Origin: Epiperipatus broadwayi
Lineage: Eukaryota > Onychophora > Udeonychophora > Euonychophora > Peripatidae
Length of the DNA: 64,000 nt
Direction of reading: 5' to 3'
Assembly: GCA_028023455.1 (NCBI GenBank)
Contig: JAQFVV010000281.1
Location: forward strand, 744,001-808,000
Part shown: positions 11,496 to 25,700 of the stretch, one piece after another
Layout: each line of letters opens with the position of its first letter
Numbering within the stretch: the first letter of the stretch is position 1
Notes under the pieces: generated by a model
What the model was told of the DNA's origin: nothing
Databases searched by the model: none
The model's input: only the letters and a program-made list of their open reading frames with translations
Made by a program: the position numbers and the translations under genes

Positions 11496-13315
11496 TTATT
11501 TATGGTGGTGCTTTAACTGTAAGGGGATCTTGTTCAGATGCCATGTTAGATGTGGCATGATTAGTTTGTAAATAATTATAGTCTGTGGATTTCTTGGTAG
11601 TTCTTCTATTGATGTCCACTCCTGAAATTTTTTTTGTTCCAGATTGAGGGTGGCACCATCCGAGAGTAATTGTCTAGTCCAGTGACTATCTGTTGCGATT
11701 TCAGATGGAGAAGTGTTGGGATTAGTGGCTTTTAGCTTCTTTTTTACTGGGGTGGTAGGTTTATTTCTGTCTGTATTGCATGTGGGTTTATAGATCTCAG
11801 AAGGCATTTGTAGGTCAGCTGCTTTTGTACTGCTGCAATTGATTTTTCTTTTTTCATTATTTTAATCTTATTTTTGTTGGCTATTTGGAAGGGTGTATTG
11901 TCATCTGAGGTGTTCCCATTTTGTTCAGATGATAATATGGTGTTCATGTTTTCATCTTCAGATTCTGTGTTTGTGTCCAGTGCTTTTTTATATTTAATTT
12001 TATCTTGGTTGATTTTGGTGATAGGGGGATTATTGATTGTAGTTTGTTTTACTAAGGAATGTTTGATAATTTCTGATGATGATGATGCCTCTTGTTTATC
12101 AGCTGGCAATATAACATTAGAGTCGTTGCCTTGCTATTGCTTTGAAGTTTTTGTACATTGATGTAGTTTTGTGAGTTTATATCCACATTTAGTGCAAAAT
12201 TTGTTTGGGCAGTTTTTTATAATATGAGGTCTTTGTTTACAAGAAAAACATTGTGATGGTATGCTTATAATTTGGGTCAATGTATCTGAGGAATGTAACG
12301 TAGGGATATCTATTGTGTTAATGTTTTTATTTAGAATGAAGGCAAACGTTGCTAAATTTGTGAATATAGGAGTCATTGCATTTTTCTTTAATTGATATTT
12401 AAAATTTGTGATTTCCCCATACTGTTTGAGTAATAGTTGGAGATCTATTTCTGAGAAATCAATGTGACATTTTTTAATTTGCTCATGTAATAATAGAGGG
12501 CAGACAATGTCAATGTAACATAGCATTTTTCTATTAAGAATTTAATATTTTTTAAAAATATCTTTTTGCATCTTGTTATGAAACTCAAGGCATAAATATC
12601 TGTTGTTGGGATGGTTTAGTATTTTATAAATGTAATTCCATAGTTTCTTTTCCGTAAATAATTGATAGAATTCGTCGATGGAAAATTTTGTAAGATCACA
12701 ATTACTATTTGTAATGGTTATTATGACAGATTTGTCATTGTGAAATTTTTAAAAAGATTTTAATAAATTTTGTGGAATGGTAGAGTGAAATTTTTCAGTA
12801 TAATAGGCATATAATTCAGGAGTTATTTGTTGTGAGTTTGAAATGTTTGTTGTGTCCATTATTTGATTTTCATCATTTTCATTATCAAGGTTGTAAACAT
12901 CTACGATGTCTTCAGATGTTAGTTGAACGTTATTGACCACGCTTGCTGAATGATCCTTAACAACTCTTGTGTAAGTGTTTATGTTTAATAAATTTTCAGA
13001 AATAGACAGATTGGTTAGTGAATCTTTTTTGATTTCACTTCTATTGTTGTGTTTAATTTGATTGTAGTTGTTGGTTTTATTATTTTGTAGATTAGGAAAG
13101 TTTTCCATATTATCGCTAAGGCCTTCTTAGCATGATTGTTGTTCGGAGTTTTTTTCTCCGATTTGAAAAAACTTTTCTGTTAGTGGATTGATTTTTTTAT
13201 GTATTTTTTGATTATTTTTGAAATGAGAATTTTGGTTAATTCCAGATTGGAAATTGGAAGGGATAGTAGAGGCTATCAAATATGATAGATAATGTTTGAT
13301 TGATGAGATTTGCAC
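11496..13315 (-). pseudogene. ORF1 (gag-like, CCHC) of LINE-B
   Basis: Pieces at 13315-13127, 13108-12749, 12526-12134, 12109-11744 and 11807-11496 line up as one broken protein. The N-terminal part is Asn/Lys/Ser-rich. The middle region (about 12720-12300) has short hydrophobic blocks compatible with an RRM-like fold. A zinc knuckle C-x2-C-x4-H-x4-C ('CFSCKQRPHIIKNC') at about 12210-12250 is followed by a second Cys/His cluster ('CTKCGYKLTKLHQC'). The C-terminal tail is acidic and Ser-rich. Such ORF1 proteins bind LINE RNA. I infer a single ancestral ORF; the breaks are visible directly. Confidence 0.7.
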
Positions 13316-13480
13316 ATTTCCTCCATTATGGTAAATTTTAATGAGTCGTTAAACATCATAAAAAAGGTTATATTTAGGTAAGTGATATAAAAAAAACTTA
13401 CCTTGTTATTTGAAGCTGTTCAGTAGTTGTTTATATGAATGCTGTGTACATAATAGAAAATAAAACGTACAGTAAATAAT

Positions 13481-13811
13481 GGAAAAACTCTCCATACAGT
13501 AGTACCACCTTGTGCTAACAAGAGTAATCAATGGATGCCAGAAGGCTTGTGCATAAAATCCCTATCTAGAGCCTACTCATCCAATATCCCCAGACTAGTT
13601 TCTGGCTTGTGGCCATAATCATTGAGGAGCCTTGGATTTGAGAGCTAGTCTGGGGATATTGGATGAGTAGGCACTAGATAGGGATTTTATGCACAAGCCT
13701 TCTGGCATCCATTGATTACTCTTGTTAGCACAAGGTGGTATTACTGTATGGAGAGTTTTGCCTTTGTTTACAACAATTATGTGCTAGGATGAGATGGTGA
13801 TCATGTGATGT
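13481..13811. mobile_element. Foldback family 1, copy 3, flanked by 13-bp direct repeats
   Basis: Arms share the family words AACTCTCCATACAGTA, GGATGCCAGAAGGCTT and CCCAGACTAGTTTCTGG, here joined almost without a loop around 13645. TACAGTAAATAAT occurs at 13468-13480 and again at 13812-13824, immediately outside, and looks like a target-site duplication. The right arm carries extra outer sequence (TTATGTGCTAGGATG... to GTGATCATGTGATG) absent on the left, so the left end is shortened. Confidence 0.8.
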
Positions 13812-13852
13812 TACAGTAAATAATAATAAACATTGGTTTTCATAAGAGCATC

Positions 13853-15699
<1,847 letters not shown>

Positions 15700-15700
<1 letters not shown>

Positions 15701-16305
15701 CCTCACAATATATATATATATCAATTGCATAATGCTAGTCAAAATCTCACTTATATTAAAATCAATATTAACTCATAAATTGATAAAATTGAGTAGTCCT
15801 ATCTGTGAAACCAACAAATAAAGCACCATAAGTCAAAGGTAATGTTATACTTATTTCCTGCAAAGATCATTTGTATATTGAAATTCAAACTAATTTGCCC
15901 AGGAAGTATAAAACTAAATTAGCTCAGATCTTAATAGCTAAGAAACAAATTCAATATTATGTATCAAACAAAGATTAATCAATAATCATTTTATACTTAG
16001 AAAAACTTCCAAATACAACAGTATAAAAATAAATAAATCACATAATGCTAGCGGAAAATTAAGAATACAATAAAATGACTACTTTCTAATAAACAGATAA
16101 AATTCAGCAGTTATATTTCTGAAACAAACACAGTATCTAAATAAAGTAGCATAGACTTATAACATAATTTCTTATTTATTCACTGCTAAGAACGATACGT
16201 TTACTAAAATTTAGGCTAGTTTCCACAGGAAGCATAAAATTAAATTAGCTAATATATTAATATCTAATAAACAAACATAATTATGTTAAGTAAAAGGCAT
16301 TTATT
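15700..16305 (+). repeat. Tandem repeat array, left part (unit about 310 bp)
   Basis: Recurring words define the unit: CATAATGCTAG (15728 and 16041, 313 bp apart), then AAATT(C/G)AG(C/T)AG, TGAAACMAACA, a CTGC(A/T)AAGA block, a GGAAG(T/C)ATAAAA block and AATAAACAAA. Units are diverged from each other. The second unit is cut by the old RTE insertion at about 16306 and continues at about 19300. Confidence 0.75.
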
Positions 16306-19293
16306 GCTAAATGAAGGAAATCCTTTGATTCTCTTTTGAGGTCTTAAAGAAACTAAGAAGGCAAATTTTTAGTGTCCACTCCTTATGTTTTGTAATAGCA
16401 GCTGTTTTACTATATAATTATTCATATGATGTACAAACATGGATGACCTGCTCACAACATGCGTCAACAAGTGAGGTGACTTATTGGAGTATCTTTCAAT
16501 TTAAAATTGAAAAACTCAATGGCATTTCTTCTCATTTGCCAAGTAGCTCTTAACTGAAATATGAGTTGACTTTTCTTAAAGGCATAATAAAAGTGTAGGG
16601 GAGTGAACTATTTTAAATAGATATTTAACAATAATCGTAGACAAAATTAATTACGGCCCTGATTCCCAGAAGGCTGTAAAGTTGCTATCCAAATCAGAAG
16701 TTGGTTACCAAAGGTGTGCTAAGAATCTGTTGATTATAGATTCAAGCTTATATTTGATTGCAAACTTTTTATTTAGGTATTTACATTTGAGGATTACTTT
16801 CAAATAAAGGAAGATTGCAAAAATTGGAAGAAAGCAGCCTAATATTAAATGGAGCAATATTGGACTTCATGAAGCTCTACCAAAAGGTGAAGAGTCATGA
16901 GATTTAAAAAATGCGAATATACGTTATTACAAAAGCGCAAATATTAGAACACAAGAGAGCAATTTTATTAATAAGTAAAACAATAACATTATGGAGGTTG
17001 ATGGTGTATTAGACAGAATGTCAAGATAAGTTATTCAACTTAACGGAAGATACCAAATGCTGATAATTAAAGTTTGTGTACCAATACATTTTCATTCTGA
17101 GGAAGAACTTCAGCATTTTTATATGGATGTAAAAAAGTGTCATGTTATATTAGAGAAGACACAAACTTGTGTAGTTTGTAGAAAATAAAAGCTTTAGAAA
17201 AGCTATTTGGAAATGGAGATAGAAGCATCCAAATAAACAGCAAATCTGGATTATGTTTTAACTAATAAAACATATGTTACTCAAGATAGTAGTGTTGCTG
17301 ATAAATTCAACGCAGGAAATAATAATCGATTAATAAGATGTAAAATACGTATGAATGCAAAACTAGAGATACAAAATTATTAAGAAACACAGTATTCATT
17401 ATTCATTCCTTCAGAAACATTCCAATGAATTTAAATTAGAACTTGCAAATTGTTTTAAAATATTAACAGATTTTAACGTGGTTCAGGTTTAAATGAAATC
17501 AACTGGTAGATAACTGATATGCTATTAAGAACAGAAACAAAAATAACTGGTAGAAAAAAGCAACAATTGGCCAGTAAATTTCCTACTAGCCAAATCAATT
17601 TATGAAGAAAAGAAGAAATATGAAAATATATGACAACAATCCATCACGATGAAGTAAATATCTAGAACTCGGTAAAATGATTCAAAAAAGTTAATAACTG
17701 TTATAAAAAAATATAATGAAATTTAGCAAGGAAAGTTATAGAGAAATTAAACATTTTAAAAGTATAAAAGAACATATTGGTAGGAAATTAATTTTTTGCA
17801 TTAAGTAGAAAAATTGGGCTATTATTAAAAAGAAAGATGATATCATAAGATGATATCTTGAACTATGTAGAAGAGTTTCAATTAAGAATCATATAATAAT
17901 GAAGAACAAGAAAAAGTATTTTCCTAATTACTACATCTTCTGAATAATCAAGGTAATTACAAAATTACTATCGATAGCTTAAAAGAAGCAGGTGAAAAAA
18001 CTGAAAAGTTATTGCAAAATTCATATACCAAATGATATATCAGATAATTAAAAGAATTTCCTACTAATATTAATATTTTAAAAAGAGGGAAGGAGATGTT
18101 AGGAATAACAGACCTATCAGATTTTTATGAGGTCTATACAATATTTTTAGCAAGATAATTACAATTTGTCTACAGCAACTTCGGATTTAAGCAACCAAAA
18201 AACAAGCTGGATTTAAAAGTGGTTAATCACATTCAACTATTGAGAAAAGTAATAGAAAAGATCAATGAGAATATGTTTTAGATTTATAGATTATGAAAAA
18301 GGTTTTAGAAGCATTTTTTCAGTGATTAATGCATCGGCTCAGCAAGATATAGACCTAAGATATTGTCATATTCTGAAAAATATTTATAAAATACAACTGC
18401 AATGATTAGATTACATAGTAATACTAAGAAGATTAACATTGAGAAGGGTATGCAATAGAAGAACTACAAAACCTTTTAAAGCAATTTTGCAAAAAAAATA
18501 TTTGATATATTCGCTAAGTGATTAAAAATAAATTGAAATCATGTAACTCATCTAGACTTTGGAGATGATATAATTATTTTTGTAAATATTTTTTTAGAAC
18601 TTGAGGAAATGTTGTAAGAGTTATCAGATGAAAAATTAAAAGTAAATGTTAAAAAGATTAAAGTTCAATTGATTTTCTCAAAGAAAAAAAATTAAAATTC
18701 ATGATTATGAATTAATAGAAGTTAACAATTACAAACATATTAATCTGATTATTAATACAAGATGAAAATATAATGGATAAAATTAATGTTAGTAATTTAC
18801 TTGGGTGGGAAAAATAACTTAATTTTAAAAGAAAATATGTCTATATAATTGAAAACAAAGAACTTTAATAAATGTGTTTTATCAGGTCTTATTTATGAGT
18901 CTGAGACGTGAATACTTAACATAAAATCAATATATAGTCTTCTGCTACTCAGTGAAATATGAAGGAATGTATGTTAGGGGTAGTAAGGGTGAATCAAATA
19001 CAATACATGAGTGAGAGAACTAACAAATATTATTGAAATTGAAAATATTAATAAACTGAAGTGGACCTGAGATAGATGTATTGCTAGAAGAGATGACAGT
19101 AGGTGGACAGCTTAAATCTTAAACTAGATTCCAAGAAATTGTAAAAGAAACAAAAATAAAATCACATATGAGATAGAAGGATGGAGTAAGGAAGTGTGTT
19201 GGGATGGTGTGAAAAACAGAGGCTAGGGGCTATAGAATCCAGATTAAACTTGGATAGACCTTTATCTTGCATTGGATTTATAATACCTGAAAA
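16306..19293 (+). mobile_element. RTE-1 old copy: full-length but heavily mutated LINE
   Basis: This aligns along its whole length with the reverse complement of the RTE element at 30.8-34.1 kb, including the 5' untranslated part (AAATCCTTTGATTC near 16320; GTCCACTCC near 16373), the coding start (GGCTGTAAAGT near 16671), endonuclease, RT and 3' end (GATTAAACTTGGA near 19240). Remnant words include the RT block matching 'LDFADDVVVFAN' (about 18550-18590) and the C-terminal 'RRDDSRWT' (about 19090). Stops and indels are frequent, so it is non-coding now. It sits inside a tandem repeat unit, with a likely target duplication around ATTATGT (near 16290 and 19313). Confidence 0.85.
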
Positions 19294-19930
19294 TGATATT
19301 GGTAATAATTTTTTATTATGTATACAAAACAAAATTAATCAATCAATAATCAATTTACACTTTGAAAACTCACAAACACAACTATATAATAAATAAATCA
19401 TTTTGCATAATGTTAGCTGAAAATTCAAATTTAGTAAAAGCACCACTTCCTTACAGATAGATAAAATGCAGCAACTCCATCTGTGAAACAAACACGACAT
19501 ATACATAAAGCAGTACATTTAAAGGTAATGTCTTATTACTTGCTGCAAAGATACAACTTCTATTGATTTTTAAGCTCGGTTAAGTAGGAAGCACGAAACT
19601 AAACTAGAGCAAACTTTAATAGTTAATAAATGAACACATTTTATGTTATATATACAAAATAAAGATAAATAATCCTTTATACTTTGAAAAAAAAAAACTA
19701 TATGGGAAATAATAGTACATGTATATTAAATTTATTATTTCTGAATGATAGATAAAATTCAGTAGTTTTCCATGTGAAACAAACGCTAAGTCTGAATGAA
19801 GCAACTTTTAACTATTTGATACTAAGAAGATAAGTATGTTGAAATTCAAGATAGTTTTATTATTGACTAATCTTTCTTTGTATAGGGAACATGAAATATT
19901 GATTTATTAGCTATTAAGATATGAGGTAAT
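19294..19930 (+). repeat. Tandem repeat array, right part, same orientation
   Basis: It resumes the unit broken at 16306: ATTATGTATACAAAAC near 19313 continues as in unit 1 (ATTATGTATCAAAC near 15958). CATAATGTTAGC recurs at about 19406, followed by TGAAACAAACAC. A further, more diverged unit follows with AAATTCAGTAG and GTGAAACAAACG near 19750-19785. Confidence 0.7.
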
Positions 19931-19934
19931 TTAT

Positions 19935-20350
19935 TTCTTTTTACTGTTCTGTGTAAACTAACCTAAATTTGAATCTAGTATCTTTAGAGTGAATAAATAA
20001 AAAGATTATCTTTCATTTATGCTGGTTGTGTTTGTTTCACTGCTTAATGTTATCTATTTGTTGGGATTTTATTATAGTTGAATTTTTAACTAGGATTATA
20101 CAATTTATTTATTTATTATATAATTGTCTTTGGAATTTTTTAAGCTGTAAAATGAATATTGATTTATTTTGGCTTGTATGAGTAACATGAAATAAGTTTA
20201 TTTTTAACTATTAAGATGAGGGTAAATTTAGTTTCATACTTCCAGTGAAAACTAGCCTGAATTTCGATAAACTTCTCATCATTGCAGTCAGTGAATAGGT
20301 AACAGATTATCTTTTACTTATGCTGCTTTATTAAGACCTTGCATTTGGTT
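19935..20350 (-). repeat. Tandem repeat array, inverted units
   Basis: Words of the same unit appear in reverse complement: GTGTTTGTTTCACTG near 20026 (complement of CAGTGAAACAAACAC), GAAAACTAGCCTGAATTT near 20248 and TTATGCTGCTTTAT near 20317. The array therefore changes orientation at about 19.93 kb, making a large imperfect palindrome with the units to the left. Confidence 0.65.
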
Positions 20351-22717
20351 TACAGGTAGCCCCGTTGAATTAAATGTATTAATTAGGAAGTGATAACTTA
20401 TATATATATTGTAATGGTAGAAATCTGAGTTAATTTTTGTGTGTGTGTTCTGAGTTAAGTTATATCTGTATTTTTTGTTCTGTTTCGTTTTAAAAGAGAA
20501 GCAGTTTCATATGTAAACCTTGTTGCTAGCATATTAATGTTTTGAAAGTTTTATTTTGCAACAATAGATTATTATTATTTACAGTTACAAATCGTTTTGA
20601 TTTATATTTAATTTTAATGAAAACTTTGGTTTTGATTACTTTATTCTTTTGATGCCTTTGATTTATTGAACTCATTATTATTTAGATGTTCAGATTATGA
20701 AATATAATTAATGTTGTAAGGATCTGTTTTTGTTTTCACAATATATGTTATTGTGGAAAGAATTATGAATAACATATATTTTTATTTAAAGTTTAATGAA
20801 TAATATAATATAAATAGGAGCTGAATGTTTATTTTATGTAAATAAAATATCATTAGTGTTGATTTAATATATATGTATTTTTTTTTTTTTTTGATATTGA
20901 AGTTAAATATTTTTTTTTGTTATTCTTGTTTATTAATGTTTGACTTGCTAAGAACGCTGTTGGATTTAAAAGATAAAAGAAAATTTTTGAATTTCTATAG
21001 AGATGTGATGTCAATAAAACAACAACAACAGCTATTTTTTTTTGATAGATATAAAAGTATTTGTCGATGGAATAGCATTTTTGTTTTTTCTTCTCCATAC
21101 ATTTTCTGTTTATGCTCGTATTGGTCCAAATCGGTTTATTTCTACTGTTTATTTACCAATATGATTTGATCATCTAAAACACAGAATCAATTATTTTTAT
21201 TAATGCCATTTATTTATTTAAGAAGTTGATGCTAATAAAGAAAATATATATAACTAAAAAGGTTGCAGAGAACTGAGACTTTGGGAGATTAAACAAGAAG
21301 AGGGCCATTAGACAATGTCGAAATAAAAGGGTTGTAATTTTGTAGTAAAGTAAATTCTGGAAATGAACAAGAAAAGTTTGTATAGATCTTTGGAAATATT
21401 GTTATTTAATAATTTGCTGTTTTTCTGAAATATCTTATTAATTAATTTTGTTATTATTATCAACAGATTAATTTTAAAGCTGATTAATTAAAGTTTGTTA
21501 ACTCTATTCAAATCAAACCAGCATTCATTCAATATTATCAAAAATAATAAAGAATTTTTTTCTTTTCAATATTACATATAGATATAAGCTTAGAAAAACT
21601 TAAAATTATAATGTAACATCAAATTTGGATAAAACTTTAATACTACCAATATATATAAAATCAAGGAAGGATTTTAAAATCAATCAAAATCCTGTGGGAT
21701 TTGTGTTGACTGGGAAATATTAGAGACAAAGATCGTACATAAATATGATATAAGTTTCTGTAAAATGTGTCTTCTTTTATTTTGTAAGACTAATTGTTTT
21801 GCATGTCTTTATGTTTAAAAAAAGTGATTGTAATGATAATTTTAGATGAATGTTTGTATATATATATGTGTGTCTGTGTTTTAGGATAAAAGAAAAATAA
21901 AATGTTGATATATCCTTATTTCTATACTTAAATTAATTTAATTCAGTTTGGTATGTTTATATTTATATTGATTTATTACAGATTTATTATAATCATAAAA
22001 ACTTTCTCCCATTCTTGAAACGTATTACATTGGTCTGTGTATAACTGTATTTTCCTTCGTGATTCATAAAAATACATCAAACAGAGTATTAAATATTGGC
22101 AAAGTAAAAAATTAAATTCAAGACAATATGGATTGTCTTATAATTATCAGTTTGTTGATAAAATATAGTCTAATAAATTATATATACTGAACCGAGTGGG
22201 TGTAGGATCACTATGATTATATACATTAAAAATACAAATAAATATAAATAAAAAATATAATATCGATCTACTTCAGCTGCACTTTTAATATTTCAGCAAC
22301 CTGGCCTGACAAGAAGAGAAGAAATACAAAAGACAAAGATCACCAATGGTACCTATAACCAAACTAAAACTAAAAGAAATATAACTTGTGGCGACATTTC
22401 CAGGCTATAGAACTTTTCAGCTGCTAAATTTCAACCCTCCTGCCATCCAAAACATTTTATTTATTTCGAGATAAGACCTCAGGTGCCAGTTAATCATAAA
22501 CTATAATTAGCATACCTGGACATCAGGGAAACAGCACTTGTCTTAATCCTTTGATAGCTCTTTGTTTATTTATAAGACAGTAAACTATAATAGATCGTTT
22601 AATGATTGTACTTAATTAAATGATTTTTGGAAGTGATATACTTATTAAGAGAAATGACCAAACTATTACTAGCAAACAAACAAATCTATTTTAAATGCTT
22701 TCAATCAATAATTTGTG

Positions 22718-22749
<32 letters not shown>

Positions 22750-25700
22750 TAGTAAAAGAAATATTGCAAATTGTTAGCATACTTTTATAAATATAGAATA
22801 ATAAGAATAATATAACTAATTACACATTTATATACCCACACATACTAGGAAATATACACTGATTACTCGAAGAAAACTTTATGTGTATTTAACTGAATGT
22901 AATATGAAATATTAAATATACACACACTTACTAAAATTCACTTTATATGACAATTATAGAAAGCACTCAAAGATTGCTACAGTTATTAATATTTAATAAA
23001 GTCAAGATCAGTTTACAAATGGGAAATAAGCAAGTTCATAATTACCTAGGATTTTGCAATTTATATTTCAGGAATATGACTCCTTGCTTCATCTGCTGAA
23101 TTGGTGGGCTTTTGGGCTTCTTAGTAGTTTTAGTTATTGGCTAATTTTCTTTATTTATTGAGATAGACATTCTTAATAGCTCAGATTATTATGTAGGCAT
23201 GAATTCTAACTGGAGGACTTCTGGTGTTCTGAAGGACTGGGATCAGAGACTGGCCTCATGCTCCATTGGCTGCTTAGCACTGCATGGAATTTATTGACTC
23301 ATGAATCAAATATGACAAAAAAATCAGAAATCAGAGTGTGAATGTTGATGAATAGATTTTTCGTTTTTTTATATGATTTCTTTTCATTGTCTCTTTTATC
23401 ACTCCTAATTAGTTTGTACATTTTATTTATTAAATTTTCATTGTTTGCTTAATCTGCATGCCTGCTTAGATTAATCTAGCTTCTGGATATGATGTGGCTC
23501 TGAATTACTTCCCATTGTTGCATTTACTGCACTTTATAATTATGGTTCCCATTCTTTTATTTATTGGCCATGCAATCTTTAAGTAAATTTCAGTGTATTT
23601 ACATTTTAACCCAATTTCACATTTACACACACACATTTTGTTATTTTTTTACATAAAATTTATGAAAAGAGAGAACTCTAATTTTGACTTTTTATTTAGT
23701 TAAAATGTCCTCTCCCTCTAATTGTTTTTTAAAACCAGTCAACTTATATTAATAAATGATGCAGCATTCTCCCATTGGTAGCTGTGGTTATAAAAAAAAA
23801 AAACTTTTTAAACTCTTTAAATTAAAATTTTCTTGAATTCTTCTAAATTATTTCTTACACAAGATTTTTACTTCAATCATTTCTTGAGAAATGATCCTGT
23901 AATATTTTTGTTTAAAATTCTTTAACTACTTATAAATTCTTTTATATTAAAATTTTATTTTTATAAAATTTATGAACATCTAAGACTGTTCATTAGGGGT
24001 ACAATATATATATATTGTGCCCTTATCTGTAGGTCATAATAAGGTAGAAAGGTCAATTACTAAAAAAATTTTAAATTTTAAGATATGTTTGTAGGATAAA
24101 TAAATAATAGTAGGATAATTAAATTTTATAGTACAATTTTAAGCTGAAAATACCTGGTACATAAAAATGTAATAGATTATTTTAAAAGAAAACAGTTAAA
24201 TAAAGCTTAATTATATCCTTGCTTATGGTTGTAAAACCTGGCCATATAAAATAATACAGCTATAAATAGTTAAAAGTATATTAATAATTTGAGTATAATA
24301 TTTTAAAACTAATAAATTAAATAAATGCTATATGAAGTGTTATAATTATATTTAATAGTCAAAATTAATAGATTATAGTTTAAAATAAACTTTGGGATGG
24401 TGAGAGTTATATTTAGTTCAACATTTTAAATTATTTTCCAAATTTTTTATAAAATATATCAGTTTTGGTAATTTAGACCGAGACGTAAATAAAAAATCAT
24501 TTTGATAAAATTAGTAAACACGTGACTGTATATTATATACCTTCACACACATGCTTGTTAAAATAATAATAAAGTTTGTGAATTTGAAACTAGATATAAT
24601 TGCCATCGATCATTAAAGTAAAAGTTGAAACGTTAAATATTGTTTTAATAATTAATTTTAAAGTTTAAATGATTTAGATAAAACTATAATTGAATTTAAA
24701 AATACTAGTCTAAATAATATTCAAGACATTACGTCATCAATTCTTTATTTTGGAAGTCTGGTCTATTATAAAATTAAACTGTGTAAATTTGTTCACGCTA
24801 AAAAGTCATTAACCAATCAATGGAGGTAAATTAGCAGACAAAATATAAGAATTAGACGAAGCGGGGGGAGAAGTAATGTGAAAGTGAAAGAGAAAGTAAC
24901 ATATTTTTTTAGCTGATAACAACGTAGCTAGAAAAGTGATATAAATTTAAAATTTTGTATTTATTTTAAAAGTTCTTTGGTAACATATAATATATTTTGA
25001 CTGCCTCTATATGGATTGCTAATTTTAAAAGTTATCTTACCAGGATATTTTATTCAAGTTTAACCAAAAACCCTACAGTAACATGGAAGTACAAGGAAAA
25101 ATACCTAAAAATATTGCTAAAGGAAAAATATTTGGAAAATGTCTTAATACAGCTTTATTTATGCTCAACCAGAAACTTATTATTATAACTCAGAGAAATA
25201 TAATTGGGACGCTATATGAAAACTTAAAAGAGAAGTTACTTGCTGTCAGGAAAAAATTATGATGCACAAATTTTGTAAGGCTATTTTGAAGTTATTTTAT
25301 TCTTCTCTATGAAAAAATTTAATATGCGTTTTTATTATAAAGAAAAATTATGTAAATGTATAATGAAGAAAGAATGCTTATTTTTAAAAAAAAGAGACAT
25401 TACAAAAATATAGTACCTGAGTTTTAAATAAAGAAAAAAGTAATAGAATAATATGAAAGTGCTATTAGGTGTTTTATGGAAAAGAACGGAAAAACTTTAT
25501 CTAAGAAGAATTAAAGTATTACAAAGTATTCAATGGAAGAAATGCTTGATTTTAAAAAATATAAAATTAAATTACTAAATGAAAATGGATCCATGGAAAT
25601 AGAAAATTTTTATTAAATATTTAAATAAATGTACCTAGAAGATGCATCGGAAAAGTCGCGCGGGAAAATATTAGCAGACAATATTAGAAGAGAAGATGTA

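Larger units (their letters stand above)
9240..13320 (-). mobile_element. LINE-B: decayed non-LTR retrotransposon with CCHC ORF1 and AP endonuclease
   Basis: Reading right to left, ORF1 pieces (13315 to 11496) include a possible RNA-binding region and two zinc knuckles. After an insertion cluster (about 10.39-11.38 kb), an apurinic endonuclease domain follows (about 10335 to 9700), then a linker. The order ORF1 (gag-like, CCHC) then ORF2 (endonuclease) is that of I/Jockey-group and related LINEs. The reverse transcriptase that should follow is not recognisable below 9.24 kb, so the copy looks 3'-truncated or deleted. All frames are broken by stops and shifts. Confidence 0.75.

Noticed and set aside
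24997-25188. 63-residue open frame
   Set aside because: Lys/Leu/Tyr-rich, as expected by chance in AT-rich DNA; no splice context or motif.
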